This document shows positions 6,577 through 14,252 of a DNA stretch of 30,562 bases, one piece after another; position 1 is the first letter of the stretch, and each line of letters begins with the position of its first letter. The DNA lies in the NCBI GenBank assembly GCA_024278555.1, contig JAJRSX010000050.1, positions 1-30,562 on the forward strand, given 5' to 3'. The position numbers and the translations under genes are program-made. Source of the stretch: a bacterium (GTDB lineage: Bacteria > CG2-30-53-67 > CG2-30-70-394). A model generated the notes under the pieces. The model had not been told where the DNA came from, did no database searches, and saw nothing but the letters and a program-made list of their open reading frames with translations.

Positions 6577-7515
6577 ATGGCCTCCGAACCGTTGATCGGG
6601 GTGGTGATGGACCCACCCGCCACCCTCCACTACGAAAAAGACACCACCTACGCCCTGATGGAGCAGGGCACCGCCCTCGGCGCCCGCTTCGAGGCGATCA
6701 CCCTCGACGACCTCTACGCCCGCGGCGCCACCGCCCGCGCCCGCGCCCACCCGGTGGCGGTGGTGGAGGCGCCCCGCTATCTGGAGGTGGGCGAGGCGGT
6801 GGAGCGGGAGCTCTCCGACTACACCTGCCTCCTCATGCGCAAGGATCCGCCGTTTGACCTCGACTATATGTGCGCCACCTACTGCCTCTCCCTGGCGGGG
6901 TGTCCGGTGATCAACGACCCCGGCGCCCTGCGGGACGCGAACGAGAAGATGGTCACCCTCCGCTTCCCCGAGTGGATCCCGGAGTCGATCGCCACCGCCT
7001 CCATGGGGCGGATCCTCGCCTTCGTGGAGGAGATGGGGGCGGCGGTGATCAAGCCGCCCGACCACATGGGCGGCCAGGGCGTCTTTCTCCTGCGCCCCGA
7101 CGACCCCAACCTGCGCGGCCTGGTGGAGGAGGCGACCGGCCGCGGCCGCCACTACGCGGTGGTGCAGCGCTACCTGCCGGAGGTGGAGGAGGGCGACAAG
7201 CGGGTGCTCCTGTGGGACGGCGAGGTAGTGGGGGTGGTGAACCGGGTGCTGCCGCCGGGGGAGCTGCGCGGCAACCTCGCCGCCGGCGCCTGGCCGCAGG
7301 CGACCACCCTCACCGAGCGCGAGGCGCGGCTGGTCGCCGACGTGGGACCGCGGCTGGCCGCCGAGGGGCTCCGGCTGGTCGGGCTCGACCTGATCGGCGA
7401 GCACCTCACCGAGGTGAACGTCACCTCCCCCACCGGGATGCGCGAGGTGGCGCGGCTCACCGGCGTCTCGCCGGCGCGACTGGTGATGGAGCGGCTGCTG
7501 GCCGAGGTCGGGTGA
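6577..7515 (+). CDS. gshB: Glutathione synthetase
   Basis: GshB joins gamma-glutamylcysteine and glycine using ATP, the last step of glutathione synthesis in the cytoplasm. The 312-aa length matches E. coli GshB (316 aa). The N-terminal domain starts IGVVMDPPATLHYEKDTTYALM, matching the family pattern of MD......KDST. MRKDPPFD, INDPGALRDANEK and the ATP-grasp part (VIKPPDHMGGQGVF, then LIGEHLTEVNVTSPTG) are intact. The start at 6577 is set by this N-terminus; there is no strong ribosome-binding site. The stop overlaps the start of the next gene (TGATG). Confidence 0.96.
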   Translation: MASEPLIGVVMDPPATLHYEKDTTYALMEQGTALGARFEAITLDDLYARGATARARAHPVAVVEAPRYLEVGEAVERELSDYTCLLMRKDPPFDLDYMCATYCLSLAGCPVINDPGALRDANEKMVTLRFPEWIPESIATASMGRILAFVEEMGAAVIKPPDHMGGQGVFLLRPDDPNLRGLVEEATGRGRHYAVVQRYLPEVEEGDKRVLLWDGEVVGVVNRVLPPGELRGNLAAGAWPQATTLTEREARLVADVGPRLAAEGLRLVGLDLIGEHLTEVNVTSPTGMREVARLTGVSPARLVMERLLAEVG

Positions 7516-8591
7516 TGGCGCGGCCGCCCCTGCCGGTGTTCGCCACCGCCGCCGACGCCCTCGCCCTCATGTGGCGCCACCTGGTCCCGGCGATCCTCCT
7601 CACCGTCGTCATTACCGTGCCGGTGGAGTGGGCGGTAGAGGTGGCGGGCCTGCGCCGCGGCGGCGACAACCCCCTCGCCCTCCTCCTCGCCACCCTCATC
7701 TCGGTAGCCGCGACCGCCTGGCTTGCCGCCGCCTACCTGCGGATCGTTGCGGTGCGCGAGGCGGGCGGCACGGTGGGGCTGGCCACCGCCCTCTTCGAGC
7801 AGCTCGACTGCCTCCCGTGGCTCCTCCTGAACCTGATCGCGGTGACCGTCGCCCTGCTCGCTGCGATGGCCGTGGTCGGGGGGGTGGCGGCGGCAACGGT
7901 GACCACCCTCCTCCCCCTCGGCCTCCTCCACGACCCGAGTGCCGTGGGGCTCGCCCTTCTCCTCCTCCTCCTCGTCTTCGGCGGCGGCGGCGCGGTGTGG
8001 ATCGGCAGCCTGGCGGTGCGCTGGTCCCTGGTGACCCCGGTGGTGGTCCTCGAGGGGCGGCGGTGGGGGCTGGAGCGCTCCAGCGACCTCACCCGCGGCC
8101 GACGGTGGCGCTGCATGCAGGTGATGGCGGTGGTCGGCACGGTCCTCACCGTGCCGACCATCCTCCTCCTCGCGGTGGCGGTTGGGGCCGGCGACGACGG
8201 CGAGATCGTCCGCAGCCTCACCACCGGCGGCGGCCCGGCGACCCAGGCCCTCTTCGGCCTCACCGGCCTGCTCTTCGCCAACACCGGCTACCGCCTGCTC
8301 ACCCTCCTGGCGGGCGGCGACGCGGATGCAGCCGAGCGCGAAACCGCCACGGCGACCGCCGACAACCCGGCCCTACATGTAGTCGAGGTTGAAGCGAACC
8401 GCGGCGACGACCCCGGCGCAGCTACCGATGAAGCTGCAGGCGTAGGCGGTCATGAAGCCGACGAAGCTGCCGAGCCACCAGCCGAGGGCGCCGCCGACGG
8501 TGATGCCGATGAAGATCATGAGCTTTCCCATGCCCCACCTTACGACCAACCCGCCGACGACTTGAACGCCGATCGCCCGGAGTTCCGGTAG
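7515..8591 (+). CDS. Polytopic membrane protein of unknown function with an acidic tail
   Basis: The 358-aa protein starts on the last base of the gshB stop (TGATG), so the two are translationally coupled. About six membrane segments are visible in residues 20-270, with an Arg-rich cytoplasmic loop (LERSSDLTRGRRWR) between segments four and five. The layout recalls glycerophosphodiester-phosphodiesterase-type membrane domains, but I do not recognise the family with confidence. Residues from about 272 onward form a disordered Asp/Glu/Ala-rich tail. Codons for residues 287-339 are in exact antisense register to the small minus-strand gene 8373-8531, which explains the odd composition. The tail is thus probably not conserved, and the ancestral stop may lie earlier. 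Confidence 0.6.
   Translation: MARPPLPVFATAADALALMWRHLVPAILLTVVITVPVEWAVEVAGLRRGGDNPLALLLATLISVAATAWLAAAYLRIVAVREAGGTVGLATALFEQLDCLPWLLLNLIAVTVALLAAMAVVGGVAAATVTTLLPLGLLHDPSAVGLALLLLLLVFGGGGAVWIGSLAVRWSLVTPVVVLEGRRWGLERSSDLTRGRRWRCMQVMAVVGTVLTVPTILLLAVAVGAGDDGEIVRSLTTGGGPATQALFGLTGLLFANTGYRLLTLLAGGDADAAERETATATADNPALHVVEVEANRGDDPGAATDEAAGVGGHEADEAAEPPAEGAADGDADEDHELSHAPPYDQPADDLNADRPEFR
8373..8531 (-). CDS. Small conserved-type membrane protein (52 aa), nested antisense
   Basis: This gene lies entirely within the 3' part of the plus-strand membrane protein gene. It encodes MGKLMIFIGITVGGALGWWL and a second hydrophobic stretch ending VRFNLDYM: a glycine-rich two-helix membrane protein with a GWWLG motif. 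I recall similar 50-60 aa proteins of unknown function with MGKL starts and GWWLG motifs. A Shine-Dalgarno-like AAGGTG lies 4-5 bases before the ATG. It is co-directional with fabH and starts 70 bp after the fabH stop, so it can be its operon partner. Amino-acid composition (clean amphipathic membrane segments) strongly favours this strand over the opposite one as the selected frame. Confidence 0.75.
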   Translation of the reverse strand: MGKLMIFIGITVGGALGWWLGSFVGFMTAYACSFIGSCAGVVAAVRFNLDYM

Positions 8592-8601
8592 GAGCTCGCT
8601 G

Positions 8602-9597
8602 CTACCAGCGCGCCACCGCCGCCGCCCAGGTGAAGCCGGCGCCGAAGGCGACCATCCCTACCAGGTGGCCCGGCCGGATGCGACCGTCGCCCACCGCCGT
8701 GTCCAGGGCGATGGGGATCGATGCGGCGGTGGTGTTGCCGGTGGTCGCGACGGTGGAGACGACCCGCTCGCGCGGCAGGCCGAGGGCGTCGGCGGTGACG
8801 TCGAGGATGCGCTGGTTCGCCTGGTGCGGCACCACCCAGTCGAGGTCGGCCACCGCCACCCCGGCGCGGTCGCAGGCCGCGCGCAGGGCGGCCGGCATCT
8901 GCACCACCGCCTGCTTGAAGACCAGGCGGCCGTCCATGTGGATCCGGTGGAGCCCCGCCCCCACCTGCTGATCGTCGAGGAAGGGGCGGCGAGCGGTGCC
9001 GGGGACCGGGATGGAGAGGGCGTCCACGAAACCGCCGTCGGCGCCGAGGTGGGTAGCGAGGAGGCCATGGTCGTCGTCCGCGGCCCCCTCCACCACCACC
9101 GCCCCGGCGCCGTCGCCGAACAGGACCGCGGTGTCGCGGCCGGTGTCGGAGAGGTCGAGCCCCGCCGACTGGACCTCGGCGCCGACCACCAAGACCCGCT
9201 CCGCCTCGCCGGCGCGCACGTAGACGTCGGCGAGGGCGAGGGCGTAGAGGAAGCCGGAGCACTGGCCGCGCACGTCGATCGCCCCCACCGGCCGCGTCCC
9301 GAGCTTGTGCTGGAGGAAGCAGGCGGCGCCGGGGACGAGGTAGTCGGCGGTGGAGGTGGCGAAGAGGATGAGGTCGATCGCCCCCGGCGCCAGGTCGGCC
9401 GCCTCCAGGCAGCGGCGGGCGGCCACCAGGCCGAGGTCGGAGGTCGCCTCGCCGTCGGCGGCGAACCGGCGCTCGCGGATCCCGGAGCGCTGGCGGATCC
9501 ACGCATCCGACGTCTCCATCCACCCCTCCATGTCGCGGTTGGTGACCACCCGCTCGGGGAGGTAGCTGCCGGTGGCGACAATGCGGCTACGGGACAT
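8602..9597 (-). CDS. fabH: Beta-ketoacyl-ACP synthase III
   Basis: FabH condenses acetyl-CoA (or another acyl-CoA) with malonyl-ACP to start fatty acid synthesis. The 331-aa protein has the catalytic triad Cys113 (GQCSGF), His258 (VPHQANQR) and Asn288 (GNTTAASIP), plus the glycine-rich FGDGAGAVV motif and the C-terminal FGAGFTWAA. Length and motif spacing are normal. The ATG at 9597 is chosen because the family begins with a short strand (SRIVATGSYLP); upstream codons lie in repeat element W2. It stands apart from a fab cluster, with yhbY upstream on the same strand and the 52-aa membrane protein downstream. Confidence 0.96.
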   Translation of the reverse strand: MSRSRIVATGSYLPERVVTNRDMEGWMETSDAWIRQRSGIRERRFAADGEATSDLGLVAARRCLEAADLAPGAIDLILFATSTADYLVPGAACFLQHKLGTRPVGAIDVRGQCSGFLYALALADVYVRAGEAERVLVVGAEVQSAGLDLSDTGRDTAVLFGDGAGAVVVEGAADDDHGLLATHLGADGGFVDALSIPVPGTARRPFLDDQQVGAGLHRIHMDGRLVFKQAVVQMPAALRAACDRAGVAVADLDWVVPHQANQRILDVTADALGLPRERVVSTVATTGNTTAASIPIALDTAVGDGRIRPGHLVGMVAFGAGFTWAAAVARW

Positions 9598-9604
9598 GGT
9601 TGGG

Positions 9605-9736
9605 GCTCGCTTCGCTCGCGGGGGATAGGGATGTAGGGAGGTAGGGAGGTAGGGACGGATCCTGTGGATAGCGCCAATCGGCACCTTCGTCCAGCCCGGA
9701 GGGCTGACCCTCCCTATTTCCCTATCTCCCTACTTC
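9605..9736 (+). repeat. Inverted short-word intergenic element W2
   Basis: Parts in plus-strand order: Box 1 (GCTCGCTTCGCTCGC, 9605-9619); a left arm of 8-nt words (GTAGGGAG-type, 9624-9656); a spacer; Box 2 (TCCAGCCCGGAGGGCTGACC, 9690-9709); and a right arm of three complementary 8-nt words (9710-9733: CTCCCTAT, TTCCCTAT, CTCCCTAC). It fills the space between yhbY and fabH. The last word contains the yhbY stop codon (TAG read on the minus strand at 9730-9732). Boxes 1 and 2 match those of the element at 3026-3190 in order and orientation, while the arm words differ in sequence and period. Confidence 0.8.
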
Positions 9737-10065
9737 GCCCTCTTCGACCTGTTCGCCTTCGCCTCCCCACCGCCCTCGCCCTCCTCTTCCGGGCGCTCCC
9801 GATACAGCAGGGCCGTCCGGCCGATGCGGCTCACCACGGCGGCGGCGTGGTCGCGGGCGAGGGAGTCGACCGCCGCCTTGCAGTAGTCGCGGTCGTCGGT
9901 GGCGATGCGCACCTTCACCAACTCGTGGACCTCGAGGGCCTCCTCCAGGGCCTCGCCCACGGCGGCGGTGACACCTGCCTGCCCGACCATTACGATCGCC
10001 GGCAGGGTCTGCCCTTTCCGCCGTAAGGCAGCACGCTCTTTGCTCGTCAACACAGGGGGTTGCAT
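9730..10065 (-). CDS. yhbY: YhbY/CRM-domain RNA-binding protein
   Basis: The 111-aa protein is a single CRM domain, the RNA-binding fold of E. coli YhbY, which associates with pre-50S ribosomal subunits. The pattern LTSKERAALRRKGQ...VGQAGVT...EALEVHELVKVRIATDDR matches YhbY closely, including the HELVKVRI strand, and RIGRTALLYR matches the last strand. The C-terminus is a Glu/Gly then Lys/Arg-rich tail, and its stop codon is provided by repeat W2. The ATG at 10065 is preceded by AAGGTG at good spacing on the minus strand. This start codon overlaps the ybgC start codon on the other strand (shared bases 10064-10065), so the two genes are divergent with no intergenic space. Confidence 0.88.
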   Translation of the reverse strand: MQPPVLTSKERAALRRKGQTLPAIVMVGQAGVTAAVGEALEEALEVHELVKVRIATDDRDYCKAAVDSLARDHAAAVVSRIGRTALLYRERPEEEGEGGGEAKANRSKRAK

Positions 10066-10462
10066 GGATAAGTTCACCTTTCTCTATCAGGTTACCTACG
10101 GCGACACCGACGCTGCGGGGGTGGTCTACTATGCCCGCTATCTGGAGATCATGGAACGGGCCCGGTGGGCGTGGCTGGAGGCCCACGGGGTGGCAATGGC
10201 CGACCTCCACCGGCTCGGGCGGTGGTTCGTGGTGGTGGAGGCCCATGTTCGTTACCGGCGCCCCGCCCCCCTCGGGGCGCGGCTTTCCGTGGGCGTGGGG
10301 GTGGAGCGGGTCGGGCGGGCATCGATCACCGTCTCCCAGCCGGTGCGCGGCGAGGACGACACCCGCTTCGTCGACGGCACCATCCGTTTGGGGTGTGTCG
10401 ACCCTACTGGTAAAGTCTCTTCCCTTCCCCCCGAGGTCGTCCGCACCCTGTCGGGAGCGTGA
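10064..10462 (+). CDS. ybgC: YbgC-family acyl-CoA thioesterase (hot-dog fold)
   Basis: The 132-aa protein belongs to the 4-hydroxybenzoyl-CoA/YbgC thioesterase family, which hydrolyses acyl-CoA thioesters and in many proteobacteria is linked to the Tol-Pal system. The family signature YGDTDAAGVVYYARYLEIMERAR is present, with the catalytic Asp in DTD. The rest of the hot-dog domain (WFVVVEAHVRYRRPAPLGARL) and length are normal. AGGGGG precedes the ATG at normal distance. No tol-pal genes are next to it; instead bioB follows after 21 bp, probably in one operon. The start codon overlaps that of the divergent yhbY. Confidence 0.9.
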   Translation: MDKFTFLYQVTYGDTDAAGVVYYARYLEIMERARWAWLEAHGVAMADLHRLGRWFVVVEAHVRYRRPAPLGARLSVGVGVERVGRASITVSQPVRGEDDTRFVDGTIRLGCVDPTGKVSSLPPEVVRTLSGA

Positions 10463-10483
10463 CGCCCCTAACCCGAGGCCACC

Positions 10484-11488
10484 GTGAGCCACTCCTTCAT
10501 CCGCTCCTGTTACGACAAGGTCGCCGGCGGCGGCGCCATCTCCCCGGGTGAGGCGGAGGCGTTGATCCGCCTGCAGGGTGCCGACGTCATGGACCTGATG
10601 GCGGCGGCAAACCGGCTCCGCCACCAGTTCGTCGGCGACGAGGTCCACCTCTGCTCGATCGTCAACACCAAGTCCGGCGGCTGCACCGAGGACTGCGCCT
10701 TCTGCGCCCAGGCGAGCCGCTTCGCCGCCCCGATCGACAACTACGGCCTGCTAGACTCGGAGGCGGTGGCGCGCGCCGCTGACGAGGCGGTGGCCCAGGG
10801 CGCCCGCGCCTTCGGGGTGGTGGCGGCGTGGCGCGGCCTGAAGGAGGGGGAGGTGCTCGACGCGGTGTGCAAGCAGATCGAGACCATCGCCGCCCGCGGC
10901 GACGTCAACGCCGACGCCTCCCTGGGGCTGATCGACTCGCCGGTGGTAGCCCGCCGCCTGAAGGAGGCGGGGCTGGTCTGCTACAACCACAACCTGGAGA
11001 CGGCGCCGAGCTTCTTCCCCGACGTGTGCTCCAGCCACGGGTTCGAGGCGCGCGTCGCCACCCTGCGCCACTGCCGCGAGGCGGGGATCCACATCTGCAG
11101 CGGCGGCATCCTGGGGATGGGCGAGACGCCGGAGCAGCGGGTGGAGCTCGCCTTCGCCCTCAAGGAGGTGGCGCCGGACATGGTGCCGCTCAACTTCCTC
11201 AACCCGCAGCCCGGCACGCCCCTCGGCGAGCGCGCCCCCCTGGCGCCGATGGAGATCCTCGCGGCGATCGCCTGCTTCCGCTTCATCCTGCCGGACCGCA
11301 ACCTCATGGTCGCCGGCGGCCGCGAGGTGGGGCTGCGCTCGCTGCAACCGATGATGTTCCTGGCCGGCGCCAACGGCACCATGACCGGCAACTACCTCAC
11401 CACCACCGGCGCCTCCCCGGCCCAGGACCAGGCGATGATCGACGACCTCGGCCTCGCGGTGGCGGAACGGGAGGTCCCGGTGGGGTGA
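10484..11488 (+). CDS. bioB: Biotin synthase (radical SAM)
   Basis: BioB inserts sulfur into dethiobiotin to make biotin, using a radical-SAM [4Fe-4S] cluster and an auxiliary [2Fe-2S] cluster. The 334-aa protein has the radical-SAM motif CTEDCAFC (Cys67, Cys71, Cys74), the YNHNLET motif, SSGG-like ICSGGILGMGE and the late NLMVAGGREV. These are the core residues of BioB, and the length is normal. The start is GTG at 10484, with GAGG before it and ybgC ending 21 bp upstream. No other biotin genes are in the window. Confidence 0.96.
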   Translation: MSHSFIRSCYDKVAGGGAISPGEAEALIRLQGADVMDLMAAANRLRHQFVGDEVHLCSIVNTKSGGCTEDCAFCAQASRFAAPIDNYGLLDSEAVARAADEAVAQGARAFGVVAAWRGLKEGEVLDAVCKQIETIAARGDVNADASLGLIDSPVVARRLKEAGLVCYNHNLETAPSFFPDVCSSHGFEARVATLRHCREAGIHICSGGILGMGETPEQRVELAFALKEVAPDMVPLNFLNPQPGTPLGERAPLAPMEILAAIACFRFILPDRNLMVAGGREVGLRSLQPMMFLAGANGTMTGNYLTTTGASPAQDQAMIDDLGLAVAEREVPVG

Positions 11489-11605
11489 TGATGGATAGGC
11501 AGGTCGCCGGGCAACCGAGGGGGGGTGGTCCGGCGTGGACAATGGCGAAGTACCAACCGGGCCGCACGTAGAGACGTCGCGGCCGCAGATCGAGGAGGTG
11601 AGACG

Positions 11606-12262
11606 ATGGCACGTGTCGGCGTGATCCTTTCCGGGTGTGGCTACCTCGACGGGGCGGAGATCCAGGAGGCGGTCCTCACCCTCCTGGCCCTGGACCGGGC
11701 CGGGGCGGAGGTCTCCTGCTTCGCGCCGGACGTGGCGCAGCACAAGGTCGTCAACCACCTCACCGGTAAGGAGGAGGGGGAGAGCCGCAACGTCCTGGTG
11801 GAGTCGGCGCGCATCGCCCGCGGCCGGATCGCCGACGTGGCCGAGGCGAACGCCGACGACCTCGACGCCCTCATCCTCCCCGGCGGCTTCGGCGCCGCGC
11901 TCAACCTGTGCGACTTCGCCATCCACGGCCCCGACTGCACCGTCGACCCGGGGGTCGAGCGGCTGATCCGCGCGGTCCACGGGGCCGGCAAGCCGATTGG
12001 CGCCATCTGCATCGCCCCGGCCCTGATCGCCAAGGTCCTCGGCGACGGCGGGGTCGAGGTCACCATCGGCAACGACGCGGGCACCGCGGCGGCGCTGGAG
12101 TCCATGGGGGCGCGCCACTGCGACTGCCCGGTGGACGCCTTCGTCGTCGACCGCAAGCAGAAGGTGGTGACCACCCCGGCCTACATGCTCGGCCCGGGGA
12201 CCAAGGACGTGGCCGCGGGGATCGAGCGGTGCGTCGCCGAGACCCTCGCCCTGGTGGGTTGA
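11606..12262 (+). CDS. elbB: ElbB/ES1-family glyoxalase-like protein
   Basis: The 218-aa protein is a DJ-1/PfpI-superfamily member of the ElbB (ES1, KNP-I) type. The N-terminus VGVILSGCGYLDGAEIQEAV, the LILPGGFGAALNLCDFA block and IGAICIAPALIAKVLG are diagnostic. E. coli ElbB has glyoxalase activity and has been linked to isoprenoid synthesis; the true role is uncertain. The start is secure: a strong GGAGGTGA precedes the ATG. The 117-bp space after bioB shows no clear promoter or terminator. The next gene follows after 19 bp. Confidence 0.93.
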   Translation: MARVGVILSGCGYLDGAEIQEAVLTLLALDRAGAEVSCFAPDVAQHKVVNHLTGKEEGESRNVLVESARIARGRIADVAEANADDLDALILPGGFGAALNLCDFAIHGPDCTVDPGVERLIRAVHGAGKPIGAICIAPALIAKVLGDGGVEVTIGNDAGTAAALESMGARHCDCPVDAFVVDRKQKVVTTPAYMLGPGTKDVAAGIERCVAETLALVG

Positions 12263-12281
12263 GCACGCAGCGGGAGCCGGC

Positions 12282-14030
12282 TTGAGCGAAGAGCGCCCAG
12301 AGGCGGATGACGGGGTGTGGCCGTGGGGCCGCACCGCGACGGGTAACGCCCCCGGCGCCACCCCGCCCCACGGCCGCTCGGTGACGAGCTTCCGCTGGAA
12401 GTTCTTCGGCTACATCGCCCTGCTCATCCTCTTCATCTGCGTCGTCTTCGGCTTCATCATCCACGCCCAGCAGACCGGCATCCTGCAGCGTGACCTCATC
12501 CGCCGCGGGGAGGTGGTGGCCGGGGCGGTGGCCGAGGTCGTCGCCCTCGCCCCGTCGCCGACCGCAGGGATCGAGGCGGCGGCGCGGGTGGTGGCCGGCG
12601 ACGAGGCGGTGGTCGGGGTGGCGATCTACGACGCCGCCGGCCGCGAGGCGGCGGCGACCCACCGGGACGATGGCCGGGGATGGCTCCCGGGCCGCGCGCC
12701 GCTCCTGCCGCCCTTCAACCTGGAGGGCAACCCGAGCCGCAAGGCGAGCCGCTACCTCCTCGAGCTCACCGACGGCGGCGCGGTGTGGTGCTTCACCCAC
12801 CCGCTCCCCGCCACCCGCGGCGGCGTGGTCGGTTGGGCCGAGGTCCACGTGGTGCCGCCCTACGCCAGCCACCGTCTCGACTACGTGGTACGGGTCGGCC
12901 TCCTCGCCCTCACCGTCTTCCTCAGCTTCGCCCTCTTTGCGGTCCTCTTCCTGTCGCGGCGGGTCACCGGCCCCCTGGTCCAGCTCGCCGACCGGGCGCG
13001 GGAGTGGGGCAAGGGCAACCTCGGCGGCCGGGTGGCGATCCACACCGGCGACGAGTTCGAGCTCCTCGGCAACGCCTTCAACGACATGGCCGCCAACCTC
13101 CGCTCCACCATCGGCCGCCTGCAGGAGAGCGAGCTCAAGCTCAAGGAGCACACGGGAGATCTGGAGCTCAAGGTCCTCGACCGCACCCGCGCCCTGGCGG
13201 AGAAGAACGTCGAGCTCCAGCGGGCCATGGAGCAGGCGCGCGACTCCGACCGGCTGAAGTCGGAGTTCATCTCCAACATGTCGCATGAGCTGCGCACCCC
13301 GCTGAACGGCGTCATCGGCTTCGCCGAGCTCATCCTCATGGGGATCGACGGCGAGGTGGACGGCAAGGTGCGCGAAGACGTGGAGCAGATCCACGAATGC
13401 GGCAACCACCTGCTCCACCTGATCACCTCGATCCTCGACTTCTCCACCATCGAGGCGGGGATGATGACCGTCCACAAGGAGGAGACCGACGTCGTCTCGA
13501 TCCTCGACGAGGTCGCGCCGGTGGCCCGCTCCCTGGCGAGCAAACGGCAAAACGAGTACCGCCAGGAGGTGGGCGACGACATGCCGGAGGTGGTGGTCGA
13601 CCGGATGCGCATCAAGCAGGTGCTCCTCAACCTGGTCTCCAACGCCTGCAAGTTCACCGAGCACGGCAGGGTCACCGTCCGCCTCGACCTCCTGGAACGG
13701 CAGCCGCAGGTGGTCAAGCAGCTCCGCGCCCACTACCCGGCGCCGCTGGACCCACGGGAGTACTTCTACCTCGGCGTCAGCGACACCGGCATCGGCATCC
13801 CGGCGGAGCACCTCGGCAACATCTTCAAACGCTTCAACCAGCTCGACGGCTCAGTGCCGCGCACCTACGGCGGCACCGGCCTCGGGCTGGTGATCAGCCG
13901 CCAGCTCATCGAACTCCACGGCGGCTGGATCTGGGTCACCTCCACCCCCGGCGAGGGCTCCACCTTCCACTGCGTCCTCCCCCGCCGCGCCCGCGAGCTG
14001 GAGGCGGAGGCGTGTGAAAGCGACCGCTGA
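12282..14030 (+). CDS. Membrane sensor histidine kinase
   Basis: The 582-aa protein has two membrane segments (about 42-61 and 203-225) flanking a roughly 140-residue periplasmic sensor region, a HAMP domain (about 226-278), a coiled coil (280-325), a HisKA domain with the phosphoacceptor His335 in SNMSHELRTPLNG, and a HATPase domain with NLVSNACKF, DTGIGI and GGTGLGL boxes. It is a class I orthodox kinase without a receiver. No response regulator is adjacent, so it may signal through an unlinked partner. The start is taken as TTG at 12282 with GGAG upstream; the first 35 residues are low-complexity and the true start could be later. The signal sensed is unknown. Confidence 0.93.
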   Translation: MSEERPEADDGVWPWGRTATGNAPGATPPHGRSVTSFRWKFFGYIALLILFICVVFGFIIHAQQTGILQRDLIRRGEVVAGAVAEVVALAPSPTAGIEAAARVVAGDEAVVGVAIYDAAGREAAATHRDDGRGWLPGRAPLLPPFNLEGNPSRKASRYLLELTDGGAVWCFTHPLPATRGGVVGWAEVHVVPPYASHRLDYVVRVGLLALTVFLSFALFAVLFLSRRVTGPLVQLADRAREWGKGNLGGRVAIHTGDEFELLGNAFNDMAANLRSTIGRLQESELKLKEHTGDLELKVLDRTRALAEKNVELQRAMEQARDSDRLKSEFISNMSHELRTPLNGVIGFAELILMGIDGEVDGKVREDVEQIHECGNHLLHLITSILDFSTIEAGMMTVHKEETDVVSILDEVAPVARSLASKRQNEYRQEVGDDMPEVVVDRMRIKQVLLNLVSNACKFTEHGRVTVRLDLLERQPQVVKQLRAHYPAPLDPREYFYLGVSDTGIGIPAEHLGNIFKRFNQLDGSVPRTYGGTGLGLVISRQLIELHGGWIWVTSTPGEGSTFHCVLPRRARELEAEACESDR

Positions 14031-14033
14031 CGT

Positions 14034-14205
14034 GCGCGCTACGCGCGCCAGCTTTCAGCGGACAGCGTCTCCTTCCAGCAAGTGAACCGGGGGCCGTGGT
14101 GCGACCGCAAGCCCCCCTCTCTCCACCGCCCCCCCCCGGCGCCCCTCCACTGAAAGCTGTCCACTGTTCGCTGCAGGCTGAGCGCTGCAAGCTGAGAGCT
14201 GAAAA
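14034..14205 (+). repeat. Inverted short-word intergenic element W3 (heptads)
   Basis: Box 1 (GCGCGCTACGCGCGC, 14034-14048) comes 3 bases after the kinase stop. The left arm is three heptads with a CAGC core (CAGCTTT, CAGCGGA, CAGCGTC; 14049-14069). The right arm is eight consecutive heptads starting CTG at 14150-14205: CTGAAAG, CTGTCCA, CTGTTCG, CTGCAGG, CTGAGCG, CTGCAAG, CTGAGAG, CTGAAAA. The phase never slips over 56 bases, while three to four positions of each word vary. Box 2 of W1/W2 is not recognisable here. Confidence 0.8.
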
Positions 14206-14252
14206 CTCTCCATTGGCCGTATCGCCACGGTCGCGGCTATGGTGCACCTCCC

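Noticed and set aside
5941-7404. Long minus-strand frame opposite gshB and the HypB-like gene
   Set aside because: No recognisable protein features. gshB and the HypB-like gene explain the same DNA with conserved motifs.
14240-14252. Ribosome-binding site for fxsA in CACCTCCC
   Set aside because: It is the complement of a Shine-Dalgarno sequence, not one; wrong strand.
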